Assembly: GCA_016702545.1 (NCBI GenBank)
Contig: JADJDT010000014.1
Span: 62,001 to 126,000 of the forward strand
Direction: 5' to 3'
Length of the DNA stretch: 64,000 nt
DNA from: Pseudomonadota bacterium
Lineage (GTDB): Bacteria; Myxococcota_A; Polyangia; GCA-2747355
Part shown: positions 40,888 through 49,681 of the stretch, in pieces
Position numbering within the stretch: position 1 is the first letter of the stretch
Layout of the letters: each line of letters starts with the position of its first letter
Made by a program: the position numbers and the translations under genes
The notes under the pieces: model-generated
What the model was told of the DNA's origin: nothing
Seen by the model: the letters and a program-made list of their open reading frames with translations, nothing else
Databases searched by the model: none

Positions 40888-42756
40888 CTATTTCTTCCGC
40901 CATCGATCGAGCAGGCCTTCCTTCTTGCCGCCGCCGTCCTTCTCACCGCGCATGCGAATCAGCCGCATGCGACGCTGGGCGTCGACGTGGTCGGGCTTGA
41001 TCTCCAGCGCGCGGTTGAGCGCCACCACGGCCCGCTTCTCCTCGCCCAGCGCCAGATAGGTCTCGGCGAGGAAGTAGTTGATCTCGGCGTTCTTGGGCGA
41101 CAGCTCGAGCGACTCGAGCAGCATTTGTTTGATTTGGGGCAGCGCAGCGGCCTTGTCCACCTGGGGGTCACAGAAGGTGGTCCAGGCGATCCACGCCAGG
41201 TGCTCGCCCTCGCGGCTGCTCAGGCGCCGCGCCTCCTTGAACTGCTCCAGGGCCTTGGCGAACTGCTTCTTGCGAAAGGCGACGGTGCCACGCTGGAAGC
41301 AGAACTCGGCCTCGAGCGCGTCGCGCGCTTCGTCCTTCGCTCCGGCCGGCTGCTTGAGGCTTTCCTCGTAGGCGCTGCGCGCCTTGGCGTCCGCGAGCAC
41401 CGTGTAGGCCTCGTTGATCCGGCGGAACAGCTCCTCGGCCTGCTGCGCGAGGTCGCGCAACCCGAGGCCCAGGACGCGATCCGGGTGGAACTGCTTGGCC
41501 AGCGTGAAGTAGGCATCACGGACCTGGGCGGCAGTGGCCGAGGGTGCGAGCTTCAACACCTCGAAGTGCGTCTTGCCGGTGACGGCCGTGCTCGTCCGCT
41601 CGATCAGCTCGCGCAGCTCGCGGGCCGCCTGTTGCTGCTTGGGGCCACCGCCGCCGCCTCGCACGTCCGCGCGCGGTGGTGCGCCGCCCGCCCCTGGTCT
41701 GGCTCCGGGCGCGGTCGTTGGGGCGAGGCTCTTCGCTGGGACGGCGCCGGCCGGGTTCGGTCGCGGCACGGTGTAGACGCCCGCAGCGTTGGGTGGTGGC
41801 AGCGACGGGGACGCGCCCGGCGCGGCGCTGCTGGCGGCAGGGCCCCCCGGGGCCGCCTGAGCGCCAAACTGCCCGGCGAGCGCGACGAGGTCGGGTACCG
41901 AGCTGGATCGCTGCGGACCGGTGGCGTCCAGCCGATCGCGGCGAGCCGCCGCGGTGGGATCGTGCTGGGGCCGCGCACCTTGGGCGGGCAGCGCCTCCTC
42001 CTGGCCGAGGACCAGCGCCTCGGTGACCCACAGCACGTAGAGCAGCATCTCGGTCTCGACGCGCCCGAGGTTGCTGATCTTGGCCAAGCGGGCCACGGGC
42101 AGCGCGCCGCGCTCGAGCAGGCTCAGCAGCGTGCCCTGCTCCTTGTCGAAGCCGTAGCGCGGCAGCCGCTCCGCGGCGTCTGGGTGCAGCAGCACGGTGG
42201 CGTGGGCGAGCTTGGTCAGCTCGCCGGCGAGCTGCTCGGGGCCGAAGGCATTGCGCACGCCATTGTGAATCATCCAGAGCGGATCGACGCGCACGCGCGC
42301 GGCCTCGGCGTGCAGGCCGAAATCATGCTGACCGCTGAAGAGCCGGAAGGGGACCCCACGGTAGGAGAACACTCGGTTGAGCTTGCGCCGCAGCTGGAGC
42401 TGCAGGCTCTGCACCAAGCGCTCCTCCGTGATCGCGCCCATGCGCAGCAGGATCTGCCCGTAGAGGGCGCGGCCCTCGGCATACTCCACCAGCGAGCGCT
42501 CGAACTGCTCACTGGTGATCCAGCCGTTCTCCAGCAGCACGCGGCCGAGCAGGTCCTCGGTCGTCGGCAGGTCGGCGTGCACCGGGACGCCCTCGCGCAA
42601 GAAGATCGTGGCCGTCCCGCCCTCGCTGCGATCGAGCTCGAGCCGACCGAGCAGCTTGCGCTTGTAAAGGTAATAGAGCAGCCGCGGCAGCGGATAACGC
42701 TGCAGGTCACCCTGCACATCTGGGGTCGCATCAGTCTGCGGCTCCACCGCGAGCAT
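40888..42756 (-). CDS. DUF4388 (PATAN)-J domain-TPR protein
   Basis: A 622-residue cytoplasmic protein. Residues about 15-130 form a DUF4388/PATAN-like domain (LLYYLYKRKLLGRLELDR, IFLREGVPVHAD). A second helical region follows, then a Pro/Ala linker (about 310-400). The J domain (FEVLKLAPSATAAQVRDAYF with the HPD of KQFHPDRV) comes next and TPR repeats end it (AEINYFLAETYLALGEEKRA, basic tail). J domains recruit DnaK; the combination suggests a signalling-linked chaperone scaffold as seen in gliding myxobacteria. ATG 42756 or 42813 could be the start; the latter overlaps the divergent DUF192 start by two bases. Confidence 0.86.
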   Translation of the reverse strand: MLAVEPQTDATPDVQGDLQRYPLPRLLYYLYKRKLLGRLELDRSEGGTATIFLREGVPVHADLPTTEDLLGRVLLENGWITSEQFERSLVEYAEGRALYGQILLRMGAITEERLVQSLQLQLRRKLNRVFSYRGVPFRLFSGQHDFGLHAEAARVRVDPLWMIHNGVRNAFGPEQLAGELTKLAHATVLLHPDAAERLPRYGFDKEQGTLLSLLERGALPVARLAKISNLGRVETEMLLYVLWVTEALVLGQEEALPAQGARPQHDPTAAARRDRLDATGPQRSSSVPDLVALAGQFGAQAAPGGPAASSAAPGASPSLPPPNAAGVYTVPRPNPAGAVPAKSLAPTTAPGARPGAGGAPPRADVRGGGGGPKQQQAARELRELIERTSTAVTGKTHFEVLKLAPSATAAQVRDAYFTLAKQFHPDRVLGLGLRDLAQQAEELFRRINEAYTVLADAKARSAYEESLKQPAGAKDEARDALEAEFCFQRGTVAFRKKQFAKALEQFKEARRLSSREGEHLAWIAWTTFCDPQVDKAAALPQIKQMLLESLELSPKNAEINYFLAETYLALGEEKRAVVALNRALEIKPDHVDAQRRMRLIRMRGEKDGGGKKEGLLDRWRKK

Positions 42757-42811
42757 CCCTTTCGGAGTGATTCCTTTTGGAGGCTCCCATTGTCGGGTGA
42801 CAATCGCGAGC

Positions 42812-43246
42812 ATGTCAAACCAACCAGCCCCGTCCGCGCACGCTCCCGCTCCGGCACGGGTGGCCGTCGCGGCGATTCGCGCCGACGATCGCCTGGGGGT
42901 GCTGAACGCCACCCGAGGCATCCCCTTGGCCCAGGGGGTGGTCCTGGCCCTGACCGCCTGGCGGCGACTGCGCGGGCTGATCGGGCGGCCACCGCTGGCG
43001 GCGGGCGAGGGGCTGCTGCTGCGGCCCTGTGCGGCCGTTCACGGCGCGTGGATGCGGGTGGCGATCGACGTCATCTTCCTCGACGCCGAGGGTCGGGTGG
43101 TGGGTCTCGTCACCCCGCTCCGGCCGTGGTCACAGTCGGGCTACTGCCGCGGGGCCTGTGCGGCGCTCGAGCTGCCGGCCGGGACCGTGGTGCCCGGCGG
43201 TACGCTGGTCGGTGACGAGGTGGTGTTCCTGCGGTCGGAATGTTAA
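42812..43246 (+). CDS. DUF192 protein
   Basis: A 144-residue protein with the DUF192 fold: LRGLIGRPPL, VHGAWMRVAIDVIFLD and YCRGACAALELPAG. Many members carry a signal peptide; this one has instead an Ala/Pro-rich N terminus and seems cytoplasmic. Function is unknown for the family. ATG 42812 shares a CATG with the alternative start of the divergent DUF4388-J gene. The PP2C gene starts 16 bases downstream, so they may form an operon. Confidence 0.85.
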   Translation: MSNQPAPSAHAPAPARVAVAAIRADDRLGVLNATRGIPLAQGVVLALTAWRRLRGLIGRPPLAAGEGLLLRPCAAVHGAWMRVAIDVIFLDAEGRVVGLVTPLRPWSQSGYCRGACAALELPAGTVVPGGTLVGDEVVFLRSEC

Positions 43247-43262
43247 CCTCGGCGCCCTCGTC

Positions 43263-44054
43263 ATGAGCTCGTCTTTCCCCCTCGAAGGGTTGCGCGTCCG
43301 GATCGCCGGCGAGACGGATCGCGGCCGCAAGCGCGCCCACAATGAAGACATGCTGCACCTGCCCGTCGATGAGCGGGTGGTGCTGGTCGCCGACGGGATG
43401 GGGGGCCACGCCTGCGGTGACGTGGCCAGCCGGCTGGCGGTGGAGACCGTCGCGGCCCACTTGCGCGCGACCGTGGACGAGCAAGACGCGACCTGGCCCT
43501 TCCACTATGACCGCGAGCGGCGACGGCACGAGAGCCGGCTGGTGACCGCGATTCGGCTGGCCAACGCCGAGATCTTCCAGGCCGCGCGTCGCGACAGCGC
43601 GCTGCGTGGCATGGGGACGACGCTGGTGGCCGGGTTGTTCTGCGACGAGGAGATCGTGCTCGCGCACGTCGGCGACAGCCGGATCTATCGGCTGCGTGAC
43701 GGCTGCCTGCGGCAGCTGACCGAGGATCACTCGCTGCTCAACGACTACATCCGCATGAAGCGGATCGAGCGTCGTGACGCCGAGCGCTTCCCGCAGAAGA
43801 ACGTGATCGTGCGCGCGCTGGGGATGAAGGACGCGGTCGGCGTCGACACCCGGCGTGAGCTGACGCGGCTCGGCGATCTCTATCTATTCTGCTCCGATGG
43901 GCTGTCGGGCATGCTCAAGGACCCCGTGCTGGAGCAGACCCTGCTGGCCGAGGACGACCTCGACCGCTGCTGCGAGCGGCTGATCGCCCTGGCCAACGAG
44001 GCCGGCGGCACCGACAACATCACGGTGGTGCTGGCGCGTCTCGAGCCGGCGTGA
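43263..44054 (+). CDS. PP2C-type Ser/Thr protein phosphatase
   Basis: A 263-residue metal-dependent phosphatase that reverses Hanks-kinase phosphorylation. Motifs in order: ETDRGRKRAHNED, VLVADGMGGHACGDVAS (metal Asp), GMGTTLVAGLF, AHVGDSRIYRLRDG, LTEDHSLL, DLYLFCSDGLSGML and the last metal Asp in GGTDNITVVL. ATG 43263; no membrane segment. The 3' end overlaps that of the convergent tlyA gene by 35 bases. It is a plausible antagonist of the kinase at 5629-8336, though not linked to it. Confidence 0.94.
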   Translation: MSSSFPLEGLRVRIAGETDRGRKRAHNEDMLHLPVDERVVLVADGMGGHACGDVASRLAVETVAAHLRATVDEQDATWPFHYDRERRRHESRLVTAIRLANAEIFQAARRDSALRGMGTTLVAGLFCDEEIVLAHVGDSRIYRLRDGCLRQLTEDHSLLNDYIRMKRIERRDAERFPQKNVIVRALGMKDAVGVDTRRELTRLGDLYLFCSDGLSGMLKDPVLEQTLLAEDDLDRCCERLIALANEAGGTDNITVVLARLEPA

Positions 44055-44802
44055 GCAGCAGCAACAGGTGCTCGAGATTCCCCTTGGGGCCGGCGATCGG
44101 CGCGTCGAGCCCGCCGACCACGGTCAGCCCGCTGGCCCGCGCCCACTCGGCGATGCCCTCGATCGCCCGCGCGCGCGTGGCCGGGTCGCGCACCACGCCG
44201 CCGTGACCGACGCCCCCGCGGCCGGCCTCGAACTGCGGCTTGACCAGCGCGACGATCGGCGCCGCCGCTGCCAAGCAGGCGACGATCGCCGGTAGCACCA
44301 GCCGTAGCGAGATGAACGAGACGTCGACCGTCGCCAGCGTCGGGGGCCATCCCGCCGCCGGGTCGAGCCGCGGTTGCAGCAGCTCGGCCGTGAGCTGGCG
44401 GGCGTTGGTGCGCTCGAGCACGCTGACCCGGGGGTCTTGGCGCAGCTTCCACGCGAGCTGGCCGTAGCCGACGTCGATCGCCACGACGTGGCGCGCGCCG
44501 CGCTGCAGCAGGCAGTCCGTGAAGCCGCCGGTCGAGGCGCCGACATCGAGCGCCAGGCGGTCGCCGCAGTCGACGCGGAAGTGGTCGAGCGCGGCGGCGA
44601 GCTTCAGGCCACCCCGCGAGACGAAGGGCAGCGGCTCACCGCGCAGCCTGAGCTCGGCCTCGAGCGGGACCGCGGTGCCGGCCTGGGCCACGACGCGATC
44701 GTCCACCAGCACCTGGCCGGCGGCGATCAGCGCCTGGGCGCGCGAGCGGCTGGGCGCGAGGCCGCGCGCTACACAGAGCAGATCGAGGCGTTCGCGTGAC
44801 AT
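44020..44802 (-). CDS. tlyA: TlyA-family rRNA 2'-O-methyltransferase
   Basis: A 260-residue protein with an N-terminal S4 RNA-binding domain (RLDLLCVARGLAPSRSRAQALI) and an FtsJ-type SAM methyltransferase domain (LALDVGASTGGFTDCLLQRGA, AIDVGYGQLAWKLRQD, DVSFISLRLVLP, VKPQFEAGR). TlyA methylates 16S and/or 23S rRNA at cytidines; the alternative name hemolysin A is historical. ATG 44802. It is 24 bases downstream of the nucleotidyltransferase gene on the same strand, and its 3' end overlaps the PP2C gene. Confidence 0.92.
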   Translation of the reverse strand: MSRERLDLLCVARGLAPSRSRAQALIAAGQVLVDDRVVAQAGTAVPLEAELRLRGEPLPFVSRGGLKLAAALDHFRVDCGDRLALDVGASTGGFTDCLLQRGARHVVAIDVGYGQLAWKLRQDPRVSVLERTNARQLTAELLQPRLDPAAGWPPTLATVDVSFISLRLVLPAIVACLAAAAPIVALVKPQFEAGRGGVGHGGVVRDPATRARAIEGIAEWARASGLTVVGGLDAPIAGPKGNLEHLLLLLTPARDAPAPP

Positions 44803-44810
44803 GGGGCCTG

Positions 44811-44836
44811 GTCTCAGCGTGGTGTCTCAGCGTGGT
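44811..44836. repeat. 13-bp tandem duplication at the nucleotidyltransferase stop
   Basis: Two identical 13-bp units (GTCTCAGCGTGGT) lie at 44811-44823 and 44824-44836. The second contains the TGA stop of the minus-strand nucleotidyltransferase gene (44827-44829), so the last sense codons and stop are duplicated. Confidence 0.8.
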
Positions 44837-45849
44837 GCAGCCGTCGGATCGGCGTCGAGCTCGACGGGCACGACCTGCAAGGGCGTCACGACGACGCGCC
44901 GCGTCGAGTGCCGCAGGTGGGCCTCCGGCCAGACGACGGCCTCGGCGACGCTGACGCCCTCGTGCACCTGGGCACCCGCGCCTAGCACCACGGCCGGACC
45001 GACCCGCGCGCCCGCGCCCACGACCGCGCCCCTCCCGATCAGCACCGGCTCGACCAGGGTGCTGCCGCGCCCGAGCACGGCGCTCGGGTCGACGCCGCGC
45101 ACCGGTCCTGGACGCGGTGCGGTCGGGGCGGCGCCAGCCAGCAGGTTGAGGTTGCCCTGGAGGTAGCGGGGGATCGTGCTGTGCTCGTAGAAGTAGCCGC
45201 GATGGACCCAGGCCGCCAGTGGGGCCCCTGCGCGCAGCAGCGCGCTCAGCGCCGTGCGCATCACGCAGCAGGGGCCGGCAGGGATCGCGGCCACGGCCTC
45301 GGGCTCCAGCAGCTGGATGCCGGTGAAGAGGTAATCGGTGAGCGGCCCGGTCGTGGGTGCCTCCTGCTCGAGGATGCGACCGACGCGCTGCGCCGCGTCG
45401 ACCCCGATCGCGCCCCAGGCCTTGGCGTGGGGGTGGGGGTAGACCACGAGCGTGGCCAACGCGCGCTGCTCGCGGTGGAAGGCCGCGACGGCGGCCAGCT
45501 CGACGTCGCAGACCAGCTTGCCGTTGACGACGAGGCAGCTGCGCTCGGGGGCCCGGCGCGCCATCGCCTTGATGCCGCCGCCGGTGCCGAGCAGCTCGGT
45601 CTCGGCGACCAGCTCGAGCGCGAGCCCTCCCGCCGCCTCGGCGCCGACCAGCGCGGCGAGCTGACCGCCGAGGTGGTGCGCGTTGACGGAGACCTCGACG
45701 ACGCCGGCTCGCTGAAGCAAGGCCAGGGCCCAGCGCAGCAGTGGCTCGTTGCAGACCGGCAGCAGCGGCTTCGGGCGCTCGTGGCCGAGGGCCCCCAGCC
45801 GGGTGCTGTGGCCGGCGGCCAGGACGATGCCGTGCAGCAGCTCGCTCAT
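44827..45849 (-). CDS. NDP-sugar pyrophosphorylase (mannose-1-phosphate guanylyltransferase-like)
   Basis: A 340-residue sugar-1-phosphate nucleotidyltransferase. The N-terminal GT-A fold starts with GIVLAAGHSTRLGALGHERPKPLLPV (nucleotide and metal binding), with LVVNGKLVCD in place of the usual NGD. A left-handed beta-helix follows at about residues 245-310 (VLGRGSTLVEPVLIGRGAVVGAGARVGP). It would make a nucleotide sugar for polysaccharide synthesis; the sugar cannot be read from sequence. NGK instead of NGD changes a usual metal-binding Asp. ATG 45849, 22 bases from element A copy 2. Confidence 0.86.
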   Translation of the reverse strand: MSELLHGIVLAAGHSTRLGALGHERPKPLLPVCNEPLLRWALALLQRAGVVEVSVNAHHLGGQLAALVGAEAAGGLALELVAETELLGTGGGIKAMARRAPERSCLVVNGKLVCDVELAAVAAFHREQRALATLVVYPHPHAKAWGAIGVDAAQRVGRILEQEAPTTGPLTDYLFTGIQLLEPEAVAAIPAGPCCVMRTALSALLRAGAPLAAWVHRGYFYEHSTIPRYLQGNLNLLAGAAPTAPRPGPVRGVDPSAVLGRGSTLVEPVLIGRGAVVGAGARVGPAVVLGAGAQVHEGVSVAEAVVWPEAHLRHSTRRVVVTPLQVVPVELDADPTAAPR

Positions 45850-45870
45850 GACGTTCTCGCTGCTGCGCGT

Positions 45871-46053
45871 CTAGCCCCAAAACAAGCGCGCCCCGCGCTC
45901 GTTTTGGGCCCAGATATGACTCAGGGGGCTTTCGCAAAGCCCCCTCGTCGCGGGGAGTGAATCCCCGCGACTTCACCCCATAACGCTCGCCTGTCGGCTC
46001 GTCTAGACCGAAAGCAAACGGCTTGCGCTCAAACGCGCCTGCTTTCGGTCTAG
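45871..46053. repeat. Dispersed hairpin element A, copy 2
   Basis: Second copy of element A, in the same orientation as copy 1, filling the 329-base divergent gap between the nucleotidyltransferase and GGDEF genes. Hairpins at 45923-45945 and 45947-45971 are identical to copy 1. The last stem (TAGACCGAAAGCA paired with TGCTTTCGGTCTA) differs from copy 1 at two positions, and both changes are matched in the other arm. Here the element sits at two gene starts, so a pure terminator role does not fit both copies. Confidence 0.85.
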
Positions 46054-46178
46054 CACGGGCCGCGGCGCCGCGCAGCCGCTGTGATGACCGGCCGCGCTGG
46101 ATCGGCGGCACGGGCCTCCGGCGCTGCCGTTTGACCGCGTTCCGAGCGGGATGCTATCAAGGCCGCCCCGGGGAGCAG

Positions 46179-47156
46179 ATGAGCGAGCAACGTCCGAGCT
46201 TCGAAAGCCACCCGGTCGAGAGCGAAGACCAGAACACCCCCCCGAGCGGCGCTCCCGTGATGGCGGAGACGCTGCGCCCCGACGAGACGATCCCGATCGA
46301 TCTCGACGCGCTGCACCGCTTTCACCATACGCGGCGCAAGGGCTCGTTGATCGTGATCGATGGCGTTCCCGCCGACGTCGGTTCGCATCTGCTGATCGAG
46401 GAGGCGGTGGTGATCGGGCGCGAGCCGCACGGGCTGCAGCTGCGCGACGGGCGCATCTCGCGGCGGCACGCCCTCGTCGAGCGCTCCGCGGCGGGTGCAC
46501 ATCTGCTCCACGACCTCGGCTCGACCAACGGCACGCTGATCAACGGCACGCCGCTGCGCCAGCCGCACGAGCTGCAGGACGGCGACAAGATCTTCCTCGG
46601 GCGGACGGTGATCAAGTTCACGCTGGTCGACGAGACCGAGGCGACCTATCTGCGTCGGATGGAGCAGCTCGCCGGCACCGACGACCTGACCGGTCTGCTG
46701 GCCAAGCACCGCTTCGACTCGCTGCTGGAGGAGGCGGTGCGCGCGGCGGGCCTGCTGCGCCGGCCGCTCGCTGTGCTGATGATGGACCTCGACGGGGTCA
46801 AGTTGATCAACGACACCCACGGCCATCACATGGGCGCGCACACCATTCGCGAGGTCGGGCACATCATCGGCGAGCTGGTGAGCGGGGTGGGCGAGGCCTG
46901 CCGCTTCGGCGGCGACGAGTTCTGCGTCTTCCTGCCCGGGGCGTCGCTGGTGCGCGCCCGCGAGCTGGCCGAGGCGATCTGTGCGCGCGTGCGCGAGGGA
47001 CGCTACGCGGTCAACGAATGCGTGGTGCAGACGACGATCAGCAGCGGCGTGGCCGTGTCGGGCGACGAGCAGGAGGCGGTGGCCGAGCTGCTGCGCCGGG
47101 CCGATCAGGCGCTTTATCGGGCGAAGTCCGCCGGCCGCGACCGCGTCAGCGAGTAG
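46179..47156 (+). CDS. FHA-GGDEF diguanylate cyclase
   Basis: A 325-residue cytoplasmic protein. The FHA domain (about residues 60-150: AVVIGREP, ISRRHA, DLGSTNGT) binds phosphothreonine. The GGDEF domain (about 165-320) has DDLTGLLAKHRFD, MMDLDGVKLIND and an intact FGGDEF, so it should make cyclic di-GMP from GTP. No clear RxxD inhibitory site is seen before GGDEF. ATG 46179 has GGGAG just upstream. The protein couples Ser/Thr phosphorylation to c-di-GMP signalling. The TAG stop lies inside a duplicated 21-bp unit. Confidence 0.93.
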   Translation: MSEQRPSFESHPVESEDQNTPPSGAPVMAETLRPDETIPIDLDALHRFHHTRRKGSLIVIDGVPADVGSHLLIEEAVVIGREPHGLQLRDGRISRRHALVERSAAGAHLLHDLGSTNGTLINGTPLRQPHELQDGDKIFLGRTVIKFTLVDETEATYLRRMEQLAGTDDLTGLLAKHRFDSLLEEAVRAAGLLRRPLAVLMMDLDGVKLINDTHGHHMGAHTIREVGHIIGELVSGVGEACRFGGDEFCVFLPGASLVRARELAEAICARVREGRYAVNECVVQTTISSGVAVSGDEQEAVAELLRRADQALYRAKSAGRDRVSE

Positions 47157-47186
47157 GCGTGGTCGGTCAGCGAGCAGGCGTGGTCG
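47145..47186. repeat. 21-bp tandem duplication containing both convergent stop codons
   Basis: Units 47145-47165 and 47166-47186 differ at one base. The first carries the TAG stop of the GGDEF gene (47154-47156). The second carries the TGA stop of the minus-strand lipoprotein gene (47167-47169). The single difference turns TAG into CAG in the second unit. Confidence 0.88.
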
Positions 47187-47766
47187 GCGCCGGCCGTAGC
47201 GCCGTCGGTTGCCAGCGACCGTCCGCGCCTTCGACCAGCTCGCCGGGCTCGGCGGTCGCGAGCTGCAGCCGATGGAAGATCCGCTGGACCTCGGGCAGAT
47301 CGCGCGCGCCGAGCGCCGCGTCGGAGGCGATCACCGCCGCCATCAACCGCTGGCGCCACGCGTTCTCCGCGGACACCAGGTGGGCGAGGCGCTCGCGCTC
47401 GGCGTCGGCCGTGGGTCGTGCCAGCAGCACCAGCAAGCCCTGGCGTCCCTCGCCGACGAGCCCGGCCTGCTTGGCGCGGCGTGTGGCCTCGTGCAACAGC
47501 TCGCTGTCGAGCGCGGCCTGGAGCAGTTGCCGTGCGTCGGGGCTCGTCGCCGCCTCTACCTGCGCGAGGGCCAGCCCAGCGGCCGCGCTCGGCCGCTCGT
47601 GCAAGCGCTCGAAGCTGCCGAGGACCTGAACCTCGAAGTCGGTCTTGCGATCGACGATGATAGGGCGGTAGGCCAGGCAGCCGCTGGTCAAGGTCGCGAG
47701 CGCGAGCAGCGCCGGTCGAGCCGCAGGCCGGGCGGGGAGGTCGCGCGGGTGCGGGTCGCGGCGCAT
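47167..47766 (-). CDS. Small helical lipoprotein
   Basis: A 199-residue lipoprotein: ATG 47766 gives a signal peptide with lipobox LTSGC. The start of the mature part (IIVDRKTDFEVQVLGSFERL) resembles DUF1318-type periplasmic proteins of deltaproteobacteria. The rest is helical with no catalytic motif. Its stop lies in the 21-bp duplication shared with the GGDEF gene. The family link is tentative. Confidence 0.72.
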   Translation of the reverse strand: MRRDPHPRDLPARPAARPALLALATLTSGCLAYRPIIVDRKTDFEVQVLGSFERLHERPSAAAGLALAQVEAATSPDARQLLQAALDSELLHEATRRAKQAGLVGEGRQGLLVLLARPTADAERERLAHLVSAENAWRQRLMAAVIASDAALGARDLPEVQRIFHRLQLATAEPGELVEGADGRWQPTALRPAPTTPAR

Positions 47767-47806
47767 GCGGCGACTATAGCGCGACGTAAGGGCCGTGAGG
47801 TGAGCG

Positions 47807-49582
47807 ATGGCACGGAGAGCACGTGGCGCCCGCGGCGCTGAGGCCGCGGCCCGAGCGCGGGGGCCGGGTAGCGCTGCGGGGTCGGCTGCAAGCGATGAGA
47901 TCGCCGCGGGGCGAGCGGCTGCGGGCGGCCCCACCACGGTGCGCCCACCAGGCGGGCGCGTCGCGCTCTGGGCGCTGGCGATCGCGTTGCTGGCCGGTGG
48001 CCTCTACGCGCGCAGCTACCATTTCGACTACACCTACCTCGACGACAACCTGCTGATTAGCGACGATCTGCCCTATCTGAGCGATCTGGGCCACCTGCCG
48101 CGGGTCTTCGGCCGCACCTTCTTCTGCCCGCAGGTGTCCGGGGAGAAGTACTACTGGTCGCTGGTGACGGGCAGCCTGGTGATCAACGCTGCGATGTTCG
48201 GGGGCCGCCTGACCTCCTATCACGCGACGAACGTGCTGTTGCACGCGCTCGTCAGCGCCCTGTGCCTGCTCTTGCTGCTCAGGTTCGGCTTTGCGCTGCG
48301 CCTGGCGGTGCCCGGCGCGGCGGTCTTCGCGGTCCATCCGGTCTTGGTCGGCGCGGTGGTCTGGATCCCCGGGCGCGTCTACTTGATGCTCGGGTTGTTC
48401 ACGATCATCGCGCTGCTGGGCTGGCTCGCCTGGCTGGAGCGCCGGCGGCCGCTGTGGCTCGTCGTCCACCTCGGTGGCCTGGCCGGGGCGCTGCTCTGCC
48501 AAGAGGCGGCGATCGTGCTGCCCGCCGCGCTCGTGCTCCACGACTGGCTGGGGGTCAGGCCCGCCCGCCCGCGGCGCCTCGGGCCGCTGTGGGTCGGCTG
48601 GGCGGCGGTGTTGGTCGGGTGGTTCGTCCTCTGGCAGTCCGTGGCGCTCTCTGGCACGCAGAAGCAGGCGGGGGCCTACCTGCAGGCGTTCTTCGCGCAC
48701 GCGGCGGCGCCGCTGGTCTACCTCGGCAAGGTGGTGTGGCCGCGCAGCCTGTCCGTGCTGCCGATCTTGCGCGATAGCCAGTGGTTGCCCGGGCTCGTCG
48801 CCCTGCTGCTGGTGCTGGTCGCCCTCTGGCTGGTGCGGCCGAGCGAGCGCCGGTGGGTGGTGTGGGGGCTGGCCTGGTTCGTGATTTGGATCGCGCCCTC
48901 GCTGCCGGTGGCCGACTTCATCATCATCGAGAGCCGGATCTACGTCTCCTTCCTGGGCCTGCTGGTGGCCGGCCTGGCGCTGGTGCGAGGGTTGGGCCAG
49001 CGGCGGCTGCCGCAGCGTTGGGGCCCGGCGTTCGCGCCGACGGCGGTGCTGCTGGTGGGGCTGCTGGCCTGGCTGTCGTGGGACCTCAGCGCGGCCTACC
49101 GCGATCGGGACGCGCTGACGGCGCAGGCGGTCAGGACCTCCCCGCACTCGGCGCTGGCGCAGGGGAATCGGGGGATGGTGCTGACGCTGGCCGACGATCT
49201 CGTGGGCGCCGAGCGCCACTTCCGTGCGGCCATCGCGCTCGCGCCACGCCTGCCGCTGATTCGGGGCAACCTCGGCGCCGTGCTGCTGCGCCGCGACCGG
49301 CTCGACGAGGCGCAGCGCTACCTGTACGGCGAGCTGTCGCTCAATCCGGGCAACGCGCAGGCGCACTACAACCTCGCGCTGCTGCTACAGCGGCGCGGGC
49401 AGGCCGAGCGTGCGGTCGAACACTTCGAGCTGGCAGCCGACTTCAACCCGAGCGACGTGGCGGCCCTGGGCGAGCTGCTCAAGTACTACGCCGCGCGCGG
49501 CGATGCGGTGCGAGCCGAGCGCTACCTGCGTCAGATGCAGGCGCTGGGCGTGCACTTCTTCCAACCGCCGGCAGAGCGCTGA
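47807..49582 (+). CDS. TPR-containing multi-pass membrane protein (TMTC/O-mannosyltransferase-like)
   Basis: A 591-residue protein. After an Ala/Arg-rich N terminus come about ten membrane helices. The first periplasmic loop (DYTYLDDNLLISDD) has the acidic pair typical of GT-C glycosyltransferases, and the region with NVLLHALVSALCLLLLL and PVLVGAVVWIPGR matches the membrane part of TMTC-type proteins. Three or four TPRs end it (GNLGAVLLRRDRLDEAQRYL, AHYNLALLLQRRGQAERAVEHFE). A glycosyl-transfer role is inferred from family resemblance. ATG 47807 is used. Confidence 0.85.
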   Translation: MARRARGARGAEAAARARGPGSAAGSAASDEIAAGRAAAGGPTTVRPPGGRVALWALAIALLAGGLYARSYHFDYTYLDDNLLISDDLPYLSDLGHLPRVFGRTFFCPQVSGEKYYWSLVTGSLVINAAMFGGRLTSYHATNVLLHALVSALCLLLLLRFGFALRLAVPGAAVFAVHPVLVGAVVWIPGRVYLMLGLFTIIALLGWLAWLERRRPLWLVVHLGGLAGALLCQEAAIVLPAALVLHDWLGVRPARPRRLGPLWVGWAAVLVGWFVLWQSVALSGTQKQAGAYLQAFFAHAAAPLVYLGKVVWPRSLSVLPILRDSQWLPGLVALLLVLVALWLVRPSERRWVVWGLAWFVIWIAPSLPVADFIIIESRIYVSFLGLLVAGLALVRGLGQRRLPQRWGPAFAPTAVLLVGLLAWLSWDLSAAYRDRDALTAQAVRTSPHSALAQGNRGMVLTLADDLVGAERHFRAAIALAPRLPLIRGNLGAVLLRRDRLDEAQRYLYGELSLNPGNAQAHYNLALLLQRRGQAERAVEHFELAADFNPSDVAALGELLKYYAARGDAVRAERYLRQMQALGVHFFQPPAER

Positions 49583-49681
49583 AGGTCGCGACCCCCGCGC
49601 GCGGACGACGCCGTGCTTGACAGTCGCCGGCGTGCAAACCACGCTTCGACCGCCAAGGTCACGCAGCGGAGGACGACGCGC

